From assembly GCA_012034865.1 (NCBI GenBank), contig JAAUOM010000032.1, forward strand, positions 1 to 38,288: a stretch of DNA of 38,288 bases, written 5' to 3'. Both the position numbers and the translations under genes were made by a program. Below the pieces are notes generated by a model. The model saw only the letters and a list, made by a program, of their open reading frames with translations. It ran no database searches and was not told the DNA's origin. Origin of the DNA: Acaryochloris sp. CRU_2_0 (GTDB lineage Bacteria > Cyanobacteriota > Cyanobacteriia > Thermosynechococcales > Thermosynechococcaceae). Shown here in pieces: positions 8,976-17,470 of this stretch (position 1 is its first letter; the number at the start of each line of letters is the position of its first letter).

Positions 8976-11129
8976 ATGAAGAATATCTTTGGGGGAATCA
9001 TTCTATGGGCTGGTATTGTCCTTGCTATTCTTGCAGGATGGTTGCTCATTCCCACGACTTTTTGGCAGTATCTTTTCTTTCTTCGTATTCCAGTTCTGAT
9101 GGGCTTGGTATTAATTCTACTGCCCGCGATCGCAAAGTTTGCATTGCCCGCAATGTTAAAGAACCTCTTTGTACTTAGGGGAATTTGGCAGTTAGCGTTT
9201 ACTATTTTGGGGGCAAGCGCAGCCGCGATGTGCGTCATTCTGGTAGCTTACACCACAATTAATAATGCCCCTGCCCGCTTTGGTGTACCTGTACTGCTAG
9301 AAATTCCCCGTGGATGGCAGTATCTATTTGCAACGGCATTGGCATTGCCCATTATTATTGCCGCTACGGATCTATCCCAAGAAGAGTTAGAGCAGAGAAG
9401 ATGGCTTGGGTTCACGGGAGGTTTATTATTTAGCGCCGTATTTTTGGGTGCCTTTGATTTAGCTCGTGAATGGTTAAATGTCCATATTTCGGTTGACCAT
9501 TGGCTGGTAAGAATTATTGAATTAGTTGCGAAAAACGTACCCAATGGCTATTTAAACGATCTAGGAGAGCTGGATGCTGATCATATCAACACCTTTGCCT
9601 TCTTTTTAGTTCTCTTAGCTGTCTATCTGGTTGCCTTCATTGTCTTTAAGCCACGTCCTATACGTAAGAAGAGAGAAGCCTCGGCACTTTTTTATGTGAC
9701 GCTGCTGGTTGCTATTGCAACACTATTCTTAGGAAGTCTCACATTCTATTTTGATTACTATCGAGTGTCAGTCTTGTTTTTCTGGCTACTGATTAGTGCT
9801 TTGATGTACTGGTTCTTCAAGGTAGATCACTTCTTTGAACTGAAAGAAGACTCCATTAAAAACAAAAGTACGAATCCGCAATTACAAGATTTTACAGCCG
9901 TTCTCAATCAGCGTCTTGAACATCAAAACCACGATGAGAAAACGCTAGTTGTAGTTTGTGCTAGTGGTGGTGGTATTCAAGCATCAGGGTGGACAGCTCA
10001 AGTTTTAACGGGTTTGCAAGATGAATTAGGAACTTCTTTTACCAAAGCTATTGGCTTAATTAGTTGTGCTTCTGGTGGTTCAGTAGGAGCCATGCACTAC
10101 TTAGATCGTTTTAGTTCTAAGGGCTATCCTGACTCAGATGAGCGAGAGAATATATTTGTCAGCGCCACTCAAGATAGCTTGGATGCAACGGGGTGGGGAT
10201 TGGCCTATCCAGACCTATGGCGAGTAATTTCCCTGCCGCTATTCCCAGGAATTTTTGCTAAGAATCTGGAAGATCGTGGCATCGCATTAGAAACAGATTG
10301 GCAGGGAGAACTCAAGGGCTGGGAAAACAAAAAACGTCCGCAAAAGAGAAAATCTCTGGCAAGTTGGCGCGAACAAATCTTGAAAGGGGAAATTCCAATT
10401 CCCATCTTTAATACAACCTTAGTTGAAGATGGTAACCGTTTTTTAGTAACACCCATGACTTTTGGAGCAACGTCCGGGAAAAAATGCTTCAATACTCTAT
10501 ACGAGGATTATGATATTGATATCGTTACAGCTGCAAGATTATCAGCAACATTTCCCTATATTTCACCCATTTGTCGCAACAATCAAAACTTAAAGCAAAA
10601 TTATCACATGGCAGATGGTGGCTATTTTGATAACTCAGGGTTTGTAACATCTGTGGAATGGCTGAATGATCTGTTAGGCAAGCCACAAAACAGAAACATC
10701 AAGCGCGTTCTAATTCTACAAATCAATCCCTTTCCCAAACCAGTACCAAAAGAACAGATCAGAGGAAACGGAGGTTGGTTCATGACTACTATCGGGCCAT
10801 TACTCACACTCTTCAAAGTGCGAGATCCAGTACTGACAACACGAAATAAGCTGGAAGTCGAAATGCTTCAAGAACAATATCCTAAAGCTCAGGTAGACAT
10901 CCGATACTACCCAATTCACTTCCCTGATCATGAAATGTCTCAAAAAGCTGAGGTTCTCAGTTTTTATAGCGAACAAGGTGAATATCAACCGCCTCTTTCC
11001 TGGAAACTGACTAAAAAAGAAAAACAAGCCATTCATAAAGGGTGGGCAATCATAGCATCAGGCAAGCAGATTCAAAATCTAAAAACACTATGGCATTCTG
11101 AGTGGGGGATGCCGCAACCTCTAGGCTGA
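8976..11129 (+). CDS. Patatin-like phospholipase with N-terminal membrane domain
   Basis: A patatin-family acyl hydrolase (Ser-Asp dyad) that would release fatty acids from membrane lipids. The first 280 or so residues hold several hydrophobic helices (about six or seven). The catalytic domain follows: the oxyanion loop SGGGIQASG (330-338), the nucleophile elbow SCASGGS with S366 as likely nucleophile, and the catalytic Asp in DGGYFDNSG (D547). The elbow has Cys where the usual G-x-S-x-G has its first Gly. I start at 8976 (MKNIFGG); the in-frame ATG at 8940 lies inside the preceding gene and adds a charged leader before the first helix. With only 13 bases between the genes, cotranscription with the 693-aa di-heme protein is likely. 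The substrate is unknown; supply of fatty acids to the locus is inferred. Confidence 0.85.
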   Translation: MKNIFGGIILWAGIVLAILAGWLLIPTTFWQYLFFLRIPVLMGLVLILLPAIAKFALPAMLKNLFVLRGIWQLAFTILGASAAAMCVILVAYTTINNAPARFGVPVLLEIPRGWQYLFATALALPIIIAATDLSQEELEQRRWLGFTGGLLFSAVFLGAFDLAREWLNVHISVDHWLVRIIELVAKNVPNGYLNDLGELDADHINTFAFFLVLLAVYLVAFIVFKPRPIRKKREASALFYVTLLVAIATLFLGSLTFYFDYYRVSVLFFWLLISALMYWFFKVDHFFELKEDSIKNKSTNPQLQDFTAVLNQRLEHQNHDEKTLVVVCASGGGIQASGWTAQVLTGLQDELGTSFTKAIGLISCASGGSVGAMHYLDRFSSKGYPDSDERENIFVSATQDSLDATGWGLAYPDLWRVISLPLFPGIFAKNLEDRGIALETDWQGELKGWENKKRPQKRKSLASWREQILKGEIPIPIFNTTLVEDGNRFLVTPMTFGATSGKKCFNTLYEDYDIDIVTAARLSATFPYISPICRNNQNLKQNYHMADGGYFDNSGFVTSVEWLNDLLGKPQNRNIKRVLILQINPFPKPVPKEQIRGNGGWFMTTIGPLLTLFKVRDPVLTTRNKLEVEMLQEQYPKAQVDIRYYPIHFPDHEMSQKAEVLSFYSEQGEYQPPLSWKLTKKEKQAIHKGWAIIASGKQIQNLKTLWHSEWGMPQPLG

Positions 11130-11954
11130 GAATATTTTGATGAAGCAGTACCTACAGACATCGCCATTCAGGCTCCTGTTGATACAGATTCTGAGGGTTC
11201 GACCTTTACCCTGACCCTCTCTATAACTTGAGTTTGGACTAATAGAGTTTTAGAGAATTGATGGCAAGGCATGACAAAGTTGCTCAGCCGTTCAAAGGAG
11301 CTGAGTAAAGTGCAAGGAAGTCAGATAATCAGCCGCTAAGCTGCAAGTGGCTGATTAGACGACAATCAAGCTGACGTTTAAGAAACCCTAGAGCAACCTT
11401 TAGGGATTATTAAAGAGATAGCGCTATTCAACCTTAGCGTAGTCATGCCGAAGGCTATCGTGACAACGTCAGCGCCCTAGGGGCTATGGGGTCTATAAGG
11501 TTGAGGAAGCTAGGACTAAATTATATAAGTTGAACCTATCTATAGGAAATTCTGATGATTCCTAGGCAACAAACCCTCTTGAATTCTTTCTGGATAAGGG
11601 TTGTATACTTGTAGGTTGCCTAGATTGATGATCTTCTAATGCACTCAGAGATATTTCTATTTAAATCTAATTTAAGACCTGAAAACTTCTATGGATAAGG
11701 AGTTTTAGATTTTATCCTTGCTCATAATTAAACGATCCCCATGGGAGACGCCTGACATTAGATAAGTAAATCATGATCTAAGGTCGGGGATTCATTACAA
11801 ATCCCATTGGTCAAGAGCCTCTTTAAAGTTTATAAAGCTTAATTTTTTGCGTAGTATCAAAGAAGTAGTTCCAAGCTTGCGATGGGTGTTTAACCCAAGA
11901 TTCATTGCTGGAATCATTTAACTGCCGTTTCCATGAATTAACGAGGAGTATTGC
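11130..11954. other. 825-base gene-free region rich in inverted repeats
   Basis: No convincing protein gene lies here. Five inverted repeats are visible: 11283-11288 with 11300-11305; 11326-11337 with 11346-11357 (12 bp, one G-T); CCCTA with TAGGG near 11386-11405; a nested pair 11562-11570/11615-11623 around 11572-11577/11597-11602; and a nested pair 11735-11740/11786-11791 around 11754-11763/11776-11785. None is followed by a T-run. They may mark decayed mobile DNA, an unannotated structured RNA or the long ferredoxin leader. The ferredoxin promoter should lie in the right part. Confidence 0.5.
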
Positions 11955-12254
11955 ATGGCAAGTTACAAGGTCAAACTAGTAAGTGCAGAAAATGGTCTTG
12001 ACGTGACCATTGACTGTCCAGATGACGAATATATTTTAGATGTAGCCGAAGAGCAAGGCATCGACCTTCCCTTCTCCTGTCGTGCCGGTGCTTGCTCTAC
12101 CTGTGCTGGCAAAATTACTGCAGGGACAGTTGATCAATCCGACCAATCCTTCTTGGATGACGATCAAATTGAAGCGGGTTTTGTGCTGACTTGTGTGGCT
12201 TATCCCACGTCTAACTGCACCATCGAAACCCATCAAGAAGAAGCACTGTACTAA
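11955..12254 (+). CDS. petF: Plant-type [2Fe-2S] ferredoxin
   Basis: A soluble electron carrier from photosystem I to FNR, NDH-1, nitrogen and sulfur assimilation and thioredoxin reductase. The 99-aa product has the usual PetF length. The cluster ligands are C42, C47, C50 and C80, in CRAGACSTC plus LTC, the canonical C-x4-C-x2-C-x29-C. It is acidic, as expected for docking to FNR, and ends EEALY. A GAGGAG stands six bases before the ATG, fixing the start. It is monocistronic: long upstream gap, strong intrinsic terminator 33 bases after the stop. Cyanobacteria often have several ferredoxins, and whether this is the main isoform cannot be told from one window. Confidence 0.95.
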   Translation: MASYKVKLVSAENGLDVTIDCPDDEYILDVAEEQGIDLPFSCRAGACSTCAGKITAGTVDQSDQSFLDDDQIEAGFVLTCVAYPTSNCTIETHQEEALY

Positions 12255-12286
12255 GATCACGAAAATGCCACAAGTTGTGGTCAGTG

Positions 12287-12319
12287 AGTTGGGGCGTTGT
12301 GATAGCGCCCCAACTTTTT
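12287..12319 (+). terminator. Rho-independent terminator of the ferredoxin gene
   Basis: A perfect 10-bp GC-rich stem (AGTTGGGGCG at 12287-12296 pairing with CGCCCCAACT at 12306-12315) has a nine-base loop and ends in TTTTT at 12315-12319. It lies 33 bases after the ferredoxin stop. Confidence 0.92.
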
Positions 12320-12507
12320 GTTGTGTATAGCCAGCTTTAGACGTTCAGAATTTTCGTTACAGAAGATAGAACTATTTTCTGCAGAGTTGCATACGGCCAT
12401 CTCCTGTTATGGAAGGGTGCCCGCAGGGTGGGTGAAGTGTCACAAACATCCAGACCCACCCCTTATCCCTCTATCAAGGCTTTTGCCTTTTTGCCTCGCC
12501 AGTGGTA

Positions 12508-13692
12508 CTAGCGATCGACGGAACCCATAATCACATCAATGCTACCGAGAATAGCCACAATGTCTGCGACCTTCATGCCCTTTAGCAATTGCGGCAGCAC
12601 TTGCAGATTATTAAAATCAGGGGCACGAATCTTCCAGCGCCAAGGGAAAACATTCTCATCCCCAATCAGATAAATCCCCAGCTCACCCTTGCCCGTTTCT
12701 ACCCGGGCATAGAGTTCCCCTTCCGGAATTTTGAAGGTCGGAGCCAATTTCTTGCCTAGAAACTGATAATCGAAGGAATTCCACTCCGATTTGCGCCCTT
12801 CCATCATCCGTTTGGCTTCCAGGTTTTCGTAGGAACCACCGGGCAGCTTCTCTAGGGCTTGTCGAATAATTTTGACGGACTCACGCATCTCACGAATCCG
12901 GACATAGTAGCGGGCTAGGCAATCTCCTTTGGTTGCCCACTGCACTTCCCAGTCAAAATCGTCATAGCACTCATAGTGATCGACGCGACGCAGATCCCAC
13001 TTTACCCCGGAGGCTCGCAGCATCGGACCTGATAAACCCCAATTAATTGCCTCTTCGCGGCTAATCGTACCGACATCATCCAAGCGGCGAATAAAAATAG
13101 GGTTGTTTGTAATCAGGCGCTCATATTCATCGACCTTCGGTAAAAAGTAATCACAAAAGTCCAGGCACTTCGACACCCAACCATAGGTCAGATCAGCGGC
13201 CACCCCTCCCATGCGGAAATAGTTGTTATTAATGAAGCGCATCCCACTGACCGCTTCAAACAAGTCATAGATCATTTCCCGTTCTCGGAAAATATAAAAG
13301 AAAGGGGTTTGAGCGCCTACATCTGCGAGGAACGGCCCCAACCACAGCAGGTGATTGGCAATCCGATTGAGTTCCAGCATAATCACCCGAATATAGCTGG
13401 CTCGCTTTGGCACTTTGATGTCTGCTAATCGCTCTGGGGCATTGACGGTAATGGCCTCATTGAACATCCCTGCCGCATAGTCCCACCGACTGACGTAGGG
13501 AATAAACATAATATTGGTGCGATTCTCGGCAATTTTTTCCATGCCTCGATGTAGGTAGCCAATCACTGGCTCACAATCGATAACATTCTCGCCGTCAAGA
13601 GTGACCATGAGTCGCAGAACCCCGTGCATAGAAGGGTGTTGCGGTCCCATGTTCAGAACCATAGGCTCGGTGCGGGTTTCAATGGTTGGCAT
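12508..13692 (-). CDS. ndhH: NAD(P)H-quinone oxidoreductase subunit H
   Basis: The 49-kDa-type subunit of cyanobacterial NDH-1, in the peripheral arm at the quinone site. It is used in cyclic electron flow around PSI, respiration and CO2 uptake. The 394-aa length is exactly that usual in cyanobacteria. The conserved N-terminus ([20 protein letters not shown]), [12 protein letters not shown], the RMGGVAADL segment and the C-terminal DVIMGSVDR are all present. The remnant [NiFe]-hydrogenase cysteines are absent, as is normal. It stands alone, well apart from ndhA-I-G-E 11 kb away, which is typical of the scattered ndh genes in this phylum. No terminator or strong Shine-Dalgarno is evident. Confidence 0.97.
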   Translation of the reverse strand: MPTIETRTEPMVLNMGPQHPSMHGVLRLMVTLDGENVIDCEPVIGYLHRGMEKIAENRTNIMFIPYVSRWDYAAGMFNEAITVNAPERLADIKVPKRASYIRVIMLELNRIANHLLWLGPFLADVGAQTPFFYIFREREMIYDLFEAVSGMRFINNNYFRMGGVAADLTYGWVSKCLDFCDYFLPKVDEYERLITNNPIFIRRLDDVGTISREEAINWGLSGPMLRASGVKWDLRRVDHYECYDDFDWEVQWATKGDCLARYYVRIREMRESVKIIRQALEKLPGGSYENLEAKRMMEGRKSEWNSFDYQFLGKKLAPTFKIPEGELYARVETGKGELGIYLIGDENVFPWRWKIRAPDFNNLQVLPQLLKGMKVADIVAILGSIDVIMGSVDR

Positions 13693-13872
13693 AGTGGAGA
13701 TGGGGTAAGGGAAACGACGGCAATATCAATAAGCTGAAGCGTGCAGGCAAAAAGCGAAGGGTGTATCTCAGCAAAGAATATCCAATCGGGTTGTGCCTTT
13801 ATCTATGGTACAGATCTCTATTCCAGGAATCCAAATATTTTTAGCAGCGTTGCAGAAATTTGAAGAGCAAGG

Positions 13873-13918
13873 GGGTGACCCATAGAGACGAATGGCGGCT
13901 CGCCCCTAAGGGTCACCC
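13873..13918. repeat. 46-bp near-perfect palindrome overlapping the gatC stop
   Basis: GGGTGACCC (13873-13881) pairs with GGGTCACCC (13910-13918). The inner arms continue pairing, with G-U pairs on the transcript, almost to a short loop at about 13894-13898, giving a hairpin of about 20 bp. The inner part resembles the GGGGCGA...TTCGCCCC dispersed palindromes seen in many cyanobacterial genomes. It supplies the last codons and stop of frame-corrected gatC. There is no T-run, so I do not call it a terminator. Confidence 0.75.
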
Positions 13919-14194
13919 ATAATTTTAGGAACCTTAAAATAATCTTCTTCCTGGTCTGGGGCACAGGCAAAAATAGCCTCTCGATCTGCATAGGGGGTTA
14001 GGGTATCCGCGCGTGATATTGCTGACATCAATAGCCCGCGTCGTTGGTTCAACATCTGTTACATCCAGTTCACTGAGTTGCTCAAAATAGTCAAGGATAT
14101 CCCTCAGTTGGGTGGTGAATTGTTCTGCCTCTGCTGTGGTTAAGCAGAGGCGAGCTAGGTGGGCAACTTTGTCAACTTCGGTGCGCTCAAGCAT
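13906..14194 (-). CDS. gatC: Glu-tRNA(Gln)/Asp-tRNA(Asn) amidotransferase subunit C, frameshifted
   Basis: The small stabilising subunit of the GatCAB amidotransferase, which makes Gln-tRNA(Gln) in cyanobacteria. [19 protein letters not shown] and [16 protein letters not shown] are diagnostic. In the sequence as given, the frame changes at the CGCGCG tract 14008-14013 and ends after 86 residues with an unrelated tail at 13934. If two bases are restored there, the reading continues [18 protein letters not shown] and then [16 protein letters not shown] to a stop at 13906-13908, giving 96 aa, the usual GatC length. GatC is needed for translation here, so sequence error is likelier than loss. The 3' end runs into the palindrome at 13873-13918. 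Confidence 0.88.
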
Positions 14195-14302
14195 TCTGAC
14201 GGGGCTTCTCCTAGGATGATGTTAGCTGTGTTATACAGATAGACTGACTGCTGGCGTGAACGGCTGAAGGGGAGTGAACTTGACTGGGCAAGCATCCATA
14301 AT

Positions 14303-14806
14303 TCATTGCCGGACGCCTATTCTGCCTGTAGTCTTTAGCCAGTTTTGGACTTCACTATAGTTATTGGGTGCAATTTTGATGGCTCGTTTCCAGAAATCGG
14401 CAGCCAAATCAAAAAATTGCTCGGATTCATCGATTCTGCCCTCTTCTTCGGCCTGTTCTCCCTTGAAATGGAGAACGACTCCAGTGTTATACAACGCTTG
14501 TACTAGGTTTGGGTTTAATTCTAAGGCTCGATGATAGTGCTCCAAGGCTTTGTCATGATCGCCATTATTGGCAAAAATCAGCCCCATATTGTAGAGGATA
14601 TAACTTTTGTCAAAAGGATCTTCTTCTAATTCTAAGGCTTGTGTGTAGTTGCCCAATGCTTTTGCATAGTTGCCATCTACCTGTGCAGCCATCCCTGTCC
14701 GATAGTATTTGAAAGCATCTTTGGATTTTTGATCCGTAGGTATCACTTTCATCACAACATCGGACATGGCCGAAAAAGCTTTATCAATAAAATTGTCACT
14801 AGGCAT
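14303..14806 (-). CDS. ycf3: Photosystem I assembly protein Ycf3 (TPR protein)
   Basis: A peripheral thylakoid-membrane chaperone for assembly of PSI, conserved in cyanobacteria and plastids. The 167-aa protein has the family N-terminus ([20 protein letters not shown]) and three tetratricopeptide repeats at about residues 35-63, 69-101 and 120-147. Diagnostic blocks are [46 protein letters not shown] and QNWLKTTGR. Its length matches plastid Ycf3 (about 168-170). It is flanked on the same strand by gatC (108 bases downstream) and a CPBP-family protease upstream, without obvious functional linkage. Confidence 0.95.
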   Translation of the reverse strand: MPSDNFIDKAFSAMSDVVMKVIPTDQKSKDAFKYYRTGMAAQVDGNYAKALGNYTQALELEEDPFDKSYILYNMGLIFANNGDHDKALEHYHRALELNPNLVQALYNTGVVLHFKGEQAEEEGRIDESEQFFDLAADFWKRAIKIAPNNYSEVQNWLKTTGRIGVRQ

Positions 14807-14900
14807 AATGACTTCAACCGTTGTAAGACCTTAATTAAGGGTAAATGGATATCGCGCATTAAGAGCGCCTATCCTTTAGTTTAGCAGTAGTCTAAAGACG

Positions 14901-15647
14901 TCACGGTAGGGTCATGCTTGTGATCGATAAAACTAGGAAATTATTGAGGCAATGCATAGAAAGGGGGATGAATAGCGACTGGGTCTGGGTGCGGGCAGCC
15001 CCAAATAACAGACCAAAGACAAAGATTTGAACTAGAATAAGTTCACCATATTGGGCGTGGAGGATGGTCCAGATTAAGGCGCTGATGAGAATAGCACCGC
15101 CGGAGCCGAGGCGAGATGACTGCAATCCATGGAAAAGAAACCCACGAAACAGCAGTTCTTCAAATAGAGGAGCAATGCCTACAATAGCAATGTACAGCAG
15201 AATAGGGCTATGGGTTGTTCGGTAGAGGGTTTCTGTATAGGTTTCTGGCTGCTGAAAAGCTCGCAGGATCGATTCGGATAACAGCATTAGAGCCACTAAG
15301 AGGGCATTCCAAATCCACCAGGCTGTCCATCTGGGTTTTCGCAGGGCGAGGTATTGAGATGGGGTCAATGCAGGTCGCCGGATGAGTGTAGCGTACAGCA
15401 GACCTAGGGAGCAGGATCCAGCAATGAGGATGGCAATGGATAGAACCCAACCATTGGTTTGCAGCGATTGAGCCACAACTTGTGGATTTAAATTGGGGTT
15501 GTGGTTGAGTGTAAGGGTGAGGAATAAGGTAGCGATCGCACTAGTAGTCGTGAAGAAGACCACCAAGATTGCGATCGTCAGTCCCAGGATTTCCAGCGGC
15601 GTCCAGGGTGGAGAAGGAGATGTAGCTGGCTTCTTCACAAGCGACAC
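14901..15647 (-). CDS. CPBP-family (CAAX-like) intramembrane metalloprotease
   Basis: A multi-pass membrane protein of the CPBP/Abi family, of which CAAX prenyl endopeptidases are members. The signature motifs are EELLFR (E163, E164, R168), H197 in the WTILHAQ helix and H232 with N236 near the end. These are the three conserved blocks for metal binding and catalysis. About six hydrophobic helices are visible in 248 residues. Such proteins are frequent in cyanobacteria with no assigned substrate; protein prenylation is not expected, so the function is open. The start is 14 residues before the first proline-rich stretch and has no strong Shine-Dalgarno. Confidence 0.85.
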   Translation of the reverse strand: MSLVKKPATSPSPPWTPLEILGLTIAILVVFFTTTSAIATLFLTLTLNHNPNLNPQVVAQSLQTNGWVLSIAILIAGSCSLGLLYATLIRRPALTPSQYLALRKPRWTAWWIWNALLVALMLLSESILRAFQQPETYTETLYRTTHSPILLYIAIVGIAPLFEELLFRGFLFHGLQSSRLGSGGAILISALIWTILHAQYGELILVQIFVFGLLFGAARTQTQSLFIPLSMHCLNNFLVLSITSMTLP

Positions 15648-15864
15648 GTTCTATGGATGGCAATCCATACTCTAACGTTAGGGTTAAGATCATATCTGGG
15701 CAGTTTAACCCAATATGCTTCAGGAGTATGCAGCGCTATTGAAGATGCGGTTGGCAGGGCTAGGGCATCCACTACCAACGCGATCCCTTTGAAAAGATTA
15801 TGGTTCAAGGTTTTTACCTTTTGCCTTTTTACCTCCGCGTAGCAGTACGAGGGCGTAGGGTGCT

Positions 15865-16419
15865 TTAACAGGCCAGCGCTTCCTGGTATCTAGGAAAATT
15901 TGCGGATTGTGTGTCTGGGTGTAAGCTATTCCAGGCGGTCTGGGTCCATGCCTGATATTCGTTTTTGTCTTGGGTCGATGTGACTTGAAGACGATGAGGC
16001 GCAGCAATGGCCAAGCTGTCATTATCTTGAGAATGGATCCAACTGGCGACCCAATGAGCCATATCCACGATTTCCTCCGGTAAAACGGTTAAGTTGAGAC
16101 TCCAGGCTTGATTGAGGGCAAAACCTGTCTTTTTGTAAACCGGTTTGGTGTTAGTGACGAAGCCGCTGGGTGGATTGATGCTGATCCGCAGGGTCAACGG
16201 GCGATTGGGAAAGAGCGGATCGGGTGCGGTATGAGCAGTGACGATCAGATAATTAAAACGCTGCTGATCATCAACCCAGGATGCGATCGCAGCCAGGGAA
16301 GGACTAAAAATGAGGGTGTTGTCTCTGGAAATAGACACCTCTGATTTCATCGCGGCTGCAAATTGCGTGTAAAAGGTTTCACGAAGTTGAACAAGAATTT
16401 GTTTAGCTTCTGGAGTCAT
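15865..16419 (-). CDS. Cyanobacterial protein of unknown function (184 aa)
   Basis: I do not recognise a domain. The product is soluble, without a signal peptide or membrane helix, and is mixed alpha/beta by composition. It begins with an amphipathic helix (MTPEAKQILVQLRETFYTQF). It has a central stretch of short beta-like segments (LTLRISINPPSG, WSLNLTVLP) and a Trp-rich part (VDMAHWVASWIHSQ). The TGG, ACC and GAT codon use is like its neighbours, with no sign of recent transfer. It is separated from the CPBP gene by 217 bases, so it probably has its own transcript. The frame is uninterrupted, and start codon 16417-16419 follows GGAGGG about eight bases upstream. Confidence 0.7.
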   Translation of the reverse strand: MTPEAKQILVQLRETFYTQFAAAMKSEVSISRDNTLIFSPSLAAIASWVDDQQRFNYLIVTAHTAPDPLFPNRPLTLRISINPPSGFVTNTKPVYKKTGFALNQAWSLNLTVLPEEIVDMAHWVASWIHSQDNDSLAIAAPHRLQVTSTQDKNEYQAWTQTAWNSLHPDTQSANFPRYQEALAC

Positions 16420-16853
16420 CGGGATTTACCCTCCTGGTGAAAAGATATAGCAATAGAGAATGAAATGGATTACAGATGAACCACAGTGAACTTACTCTTG
16501 GCGATATCACCCAACTTGGAATCAAAATCCTTGGGAATTTAACTCACAAGGTTATAGTCTTCTATCGCTGATCTCTGTGCTGTAACGCACATCAATGGCA
16601 CCCATGATTAAGAACACCTAACAATTGTGATCCGTATCATCGAGAAGATCCCTAGGAACTGAATCCTGCCATGGGCTGATGCGCCTTCAGTCTAGAGAGC
16701 GATTTGCTGCTAATTATCCTCAAGCGATAATGAGTGAACGTGGTGATGCCGATCACGTCAAAAGCTGATCAAGCGCACTGTTCATGCCTAAACGGATCAC
16801 AGATCATGCCGAGGTTTTGCTGCAAGATTGCTGTAGTGGTGGATGAGAATTGG
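16420..16853. other. Intergenic region between divergent genes, no gene seen
   Basis: This 434-base gap lies between the 184-aa unknown gene (leftward) and the frameshifted unknown gene (rightward). I see no gene, strong hairpin or repeat in it. It must contain both promoters, but I cannot point to convincing -35/-10 pairs. Confidence 0.4.
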
Positions 16854-17359
16854 ATGATGAGAAGAAGGTCGCAATCGGTTAAGGTTCCTATCGGTCGAAC
16901 AGTAGGGCTGGCCTTGAGCAGTGCTGTGATCATGAGTGGCATCAGCGAGATCAAGGTTGCGCGATCGCAACCCATGCCTTCCCTTCAACTCAATATCGCT
17001 ACATCTATCGCTCATCCACCCCTTGCCGATGGCATCTATCTCTATGGAGATGTTCCCCAGGCCAACCAACTGGGTCAGGGATACGTGGTTTTCAAAAAGA
17101 ACGGCTCAACCGTTACGGGCGCCTTTTTTATCCTCAATCTGAGTTCAACTGTTTTACCGGGCATATCAACCAAGAGCGCTTAGATGTCCTATCTCTCGGT
17201 TCACCCCATGAAGAGGCGATAGCAGTCGAAGCCTCCCTCTCCCAAATGCATCCCATTCAAACCTTGGGCAATGCTGAAAAAGACAGCCTCAGCCTGTGCC
17301 AACAAGAAGTCGCAGCTTACCAAAAACAGCAATCCATTGCTGCACCCATTAACCCTTAA
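16854..17359 (+). CDS. Exported cyanobacterial protein of unknown function, frameshifted
   Basis: The first frame gives a basic N-terminus (MMRRRSQSVKVPIGR), a hydrophobic signal/anchor segment (TVGLALSSAVIMSG) and then LADGIYLYGDVPQ and GQGYVVFKKNGSTVTGAFF, before diverging at a T6 run (17124-17129). One extra T would continue the protein as YPQSEFNCFTGHINQERLD to a TAA at 17357-17359, 168 aa in all. The joined GAFF-YPQSEFNCF-G pattern matches a common cyanobacterial secreted family of unknown function, which supports reading it as one gene. The start at 16854 or 16857 is chosen because the longer upstream frame (from 16734) is unlike the family. The interruption may be sequencing error or a real decay event. 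Confidence 0.65.
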
Positions 17360-17470
17360 CGGACTTTTATTATCTGCTCCTAAGAGCGATACAGCCTATC
17401 GATTGATCTAGATGCCAGTACAATTGGGAGCGGTAGCTTGCCATTGTTCTGACGCACGGTAGAGATCTCT

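Noticed and set aside
11130..11954. tRNA or known riboswitch in the hairpin-rich gap
   Set aside because: No cloverleaf or conserved riboswitch core could be assembled from the visible stems.
15811..15836. TTTTTACC/TTTTGCC-type short tandem stretch, with a similar one at 12479-12497
   Set aside because: Only two or three imperfect heptamer-like units at each place; resembles common cyanobacterial simple repeats but too short to call.
17124..17129. Programmed frameshifting in the unknown secreted protein
   Set aside because: T6 is short for slippage and six other nearby genes show similar indels, so sequence error is preferred.
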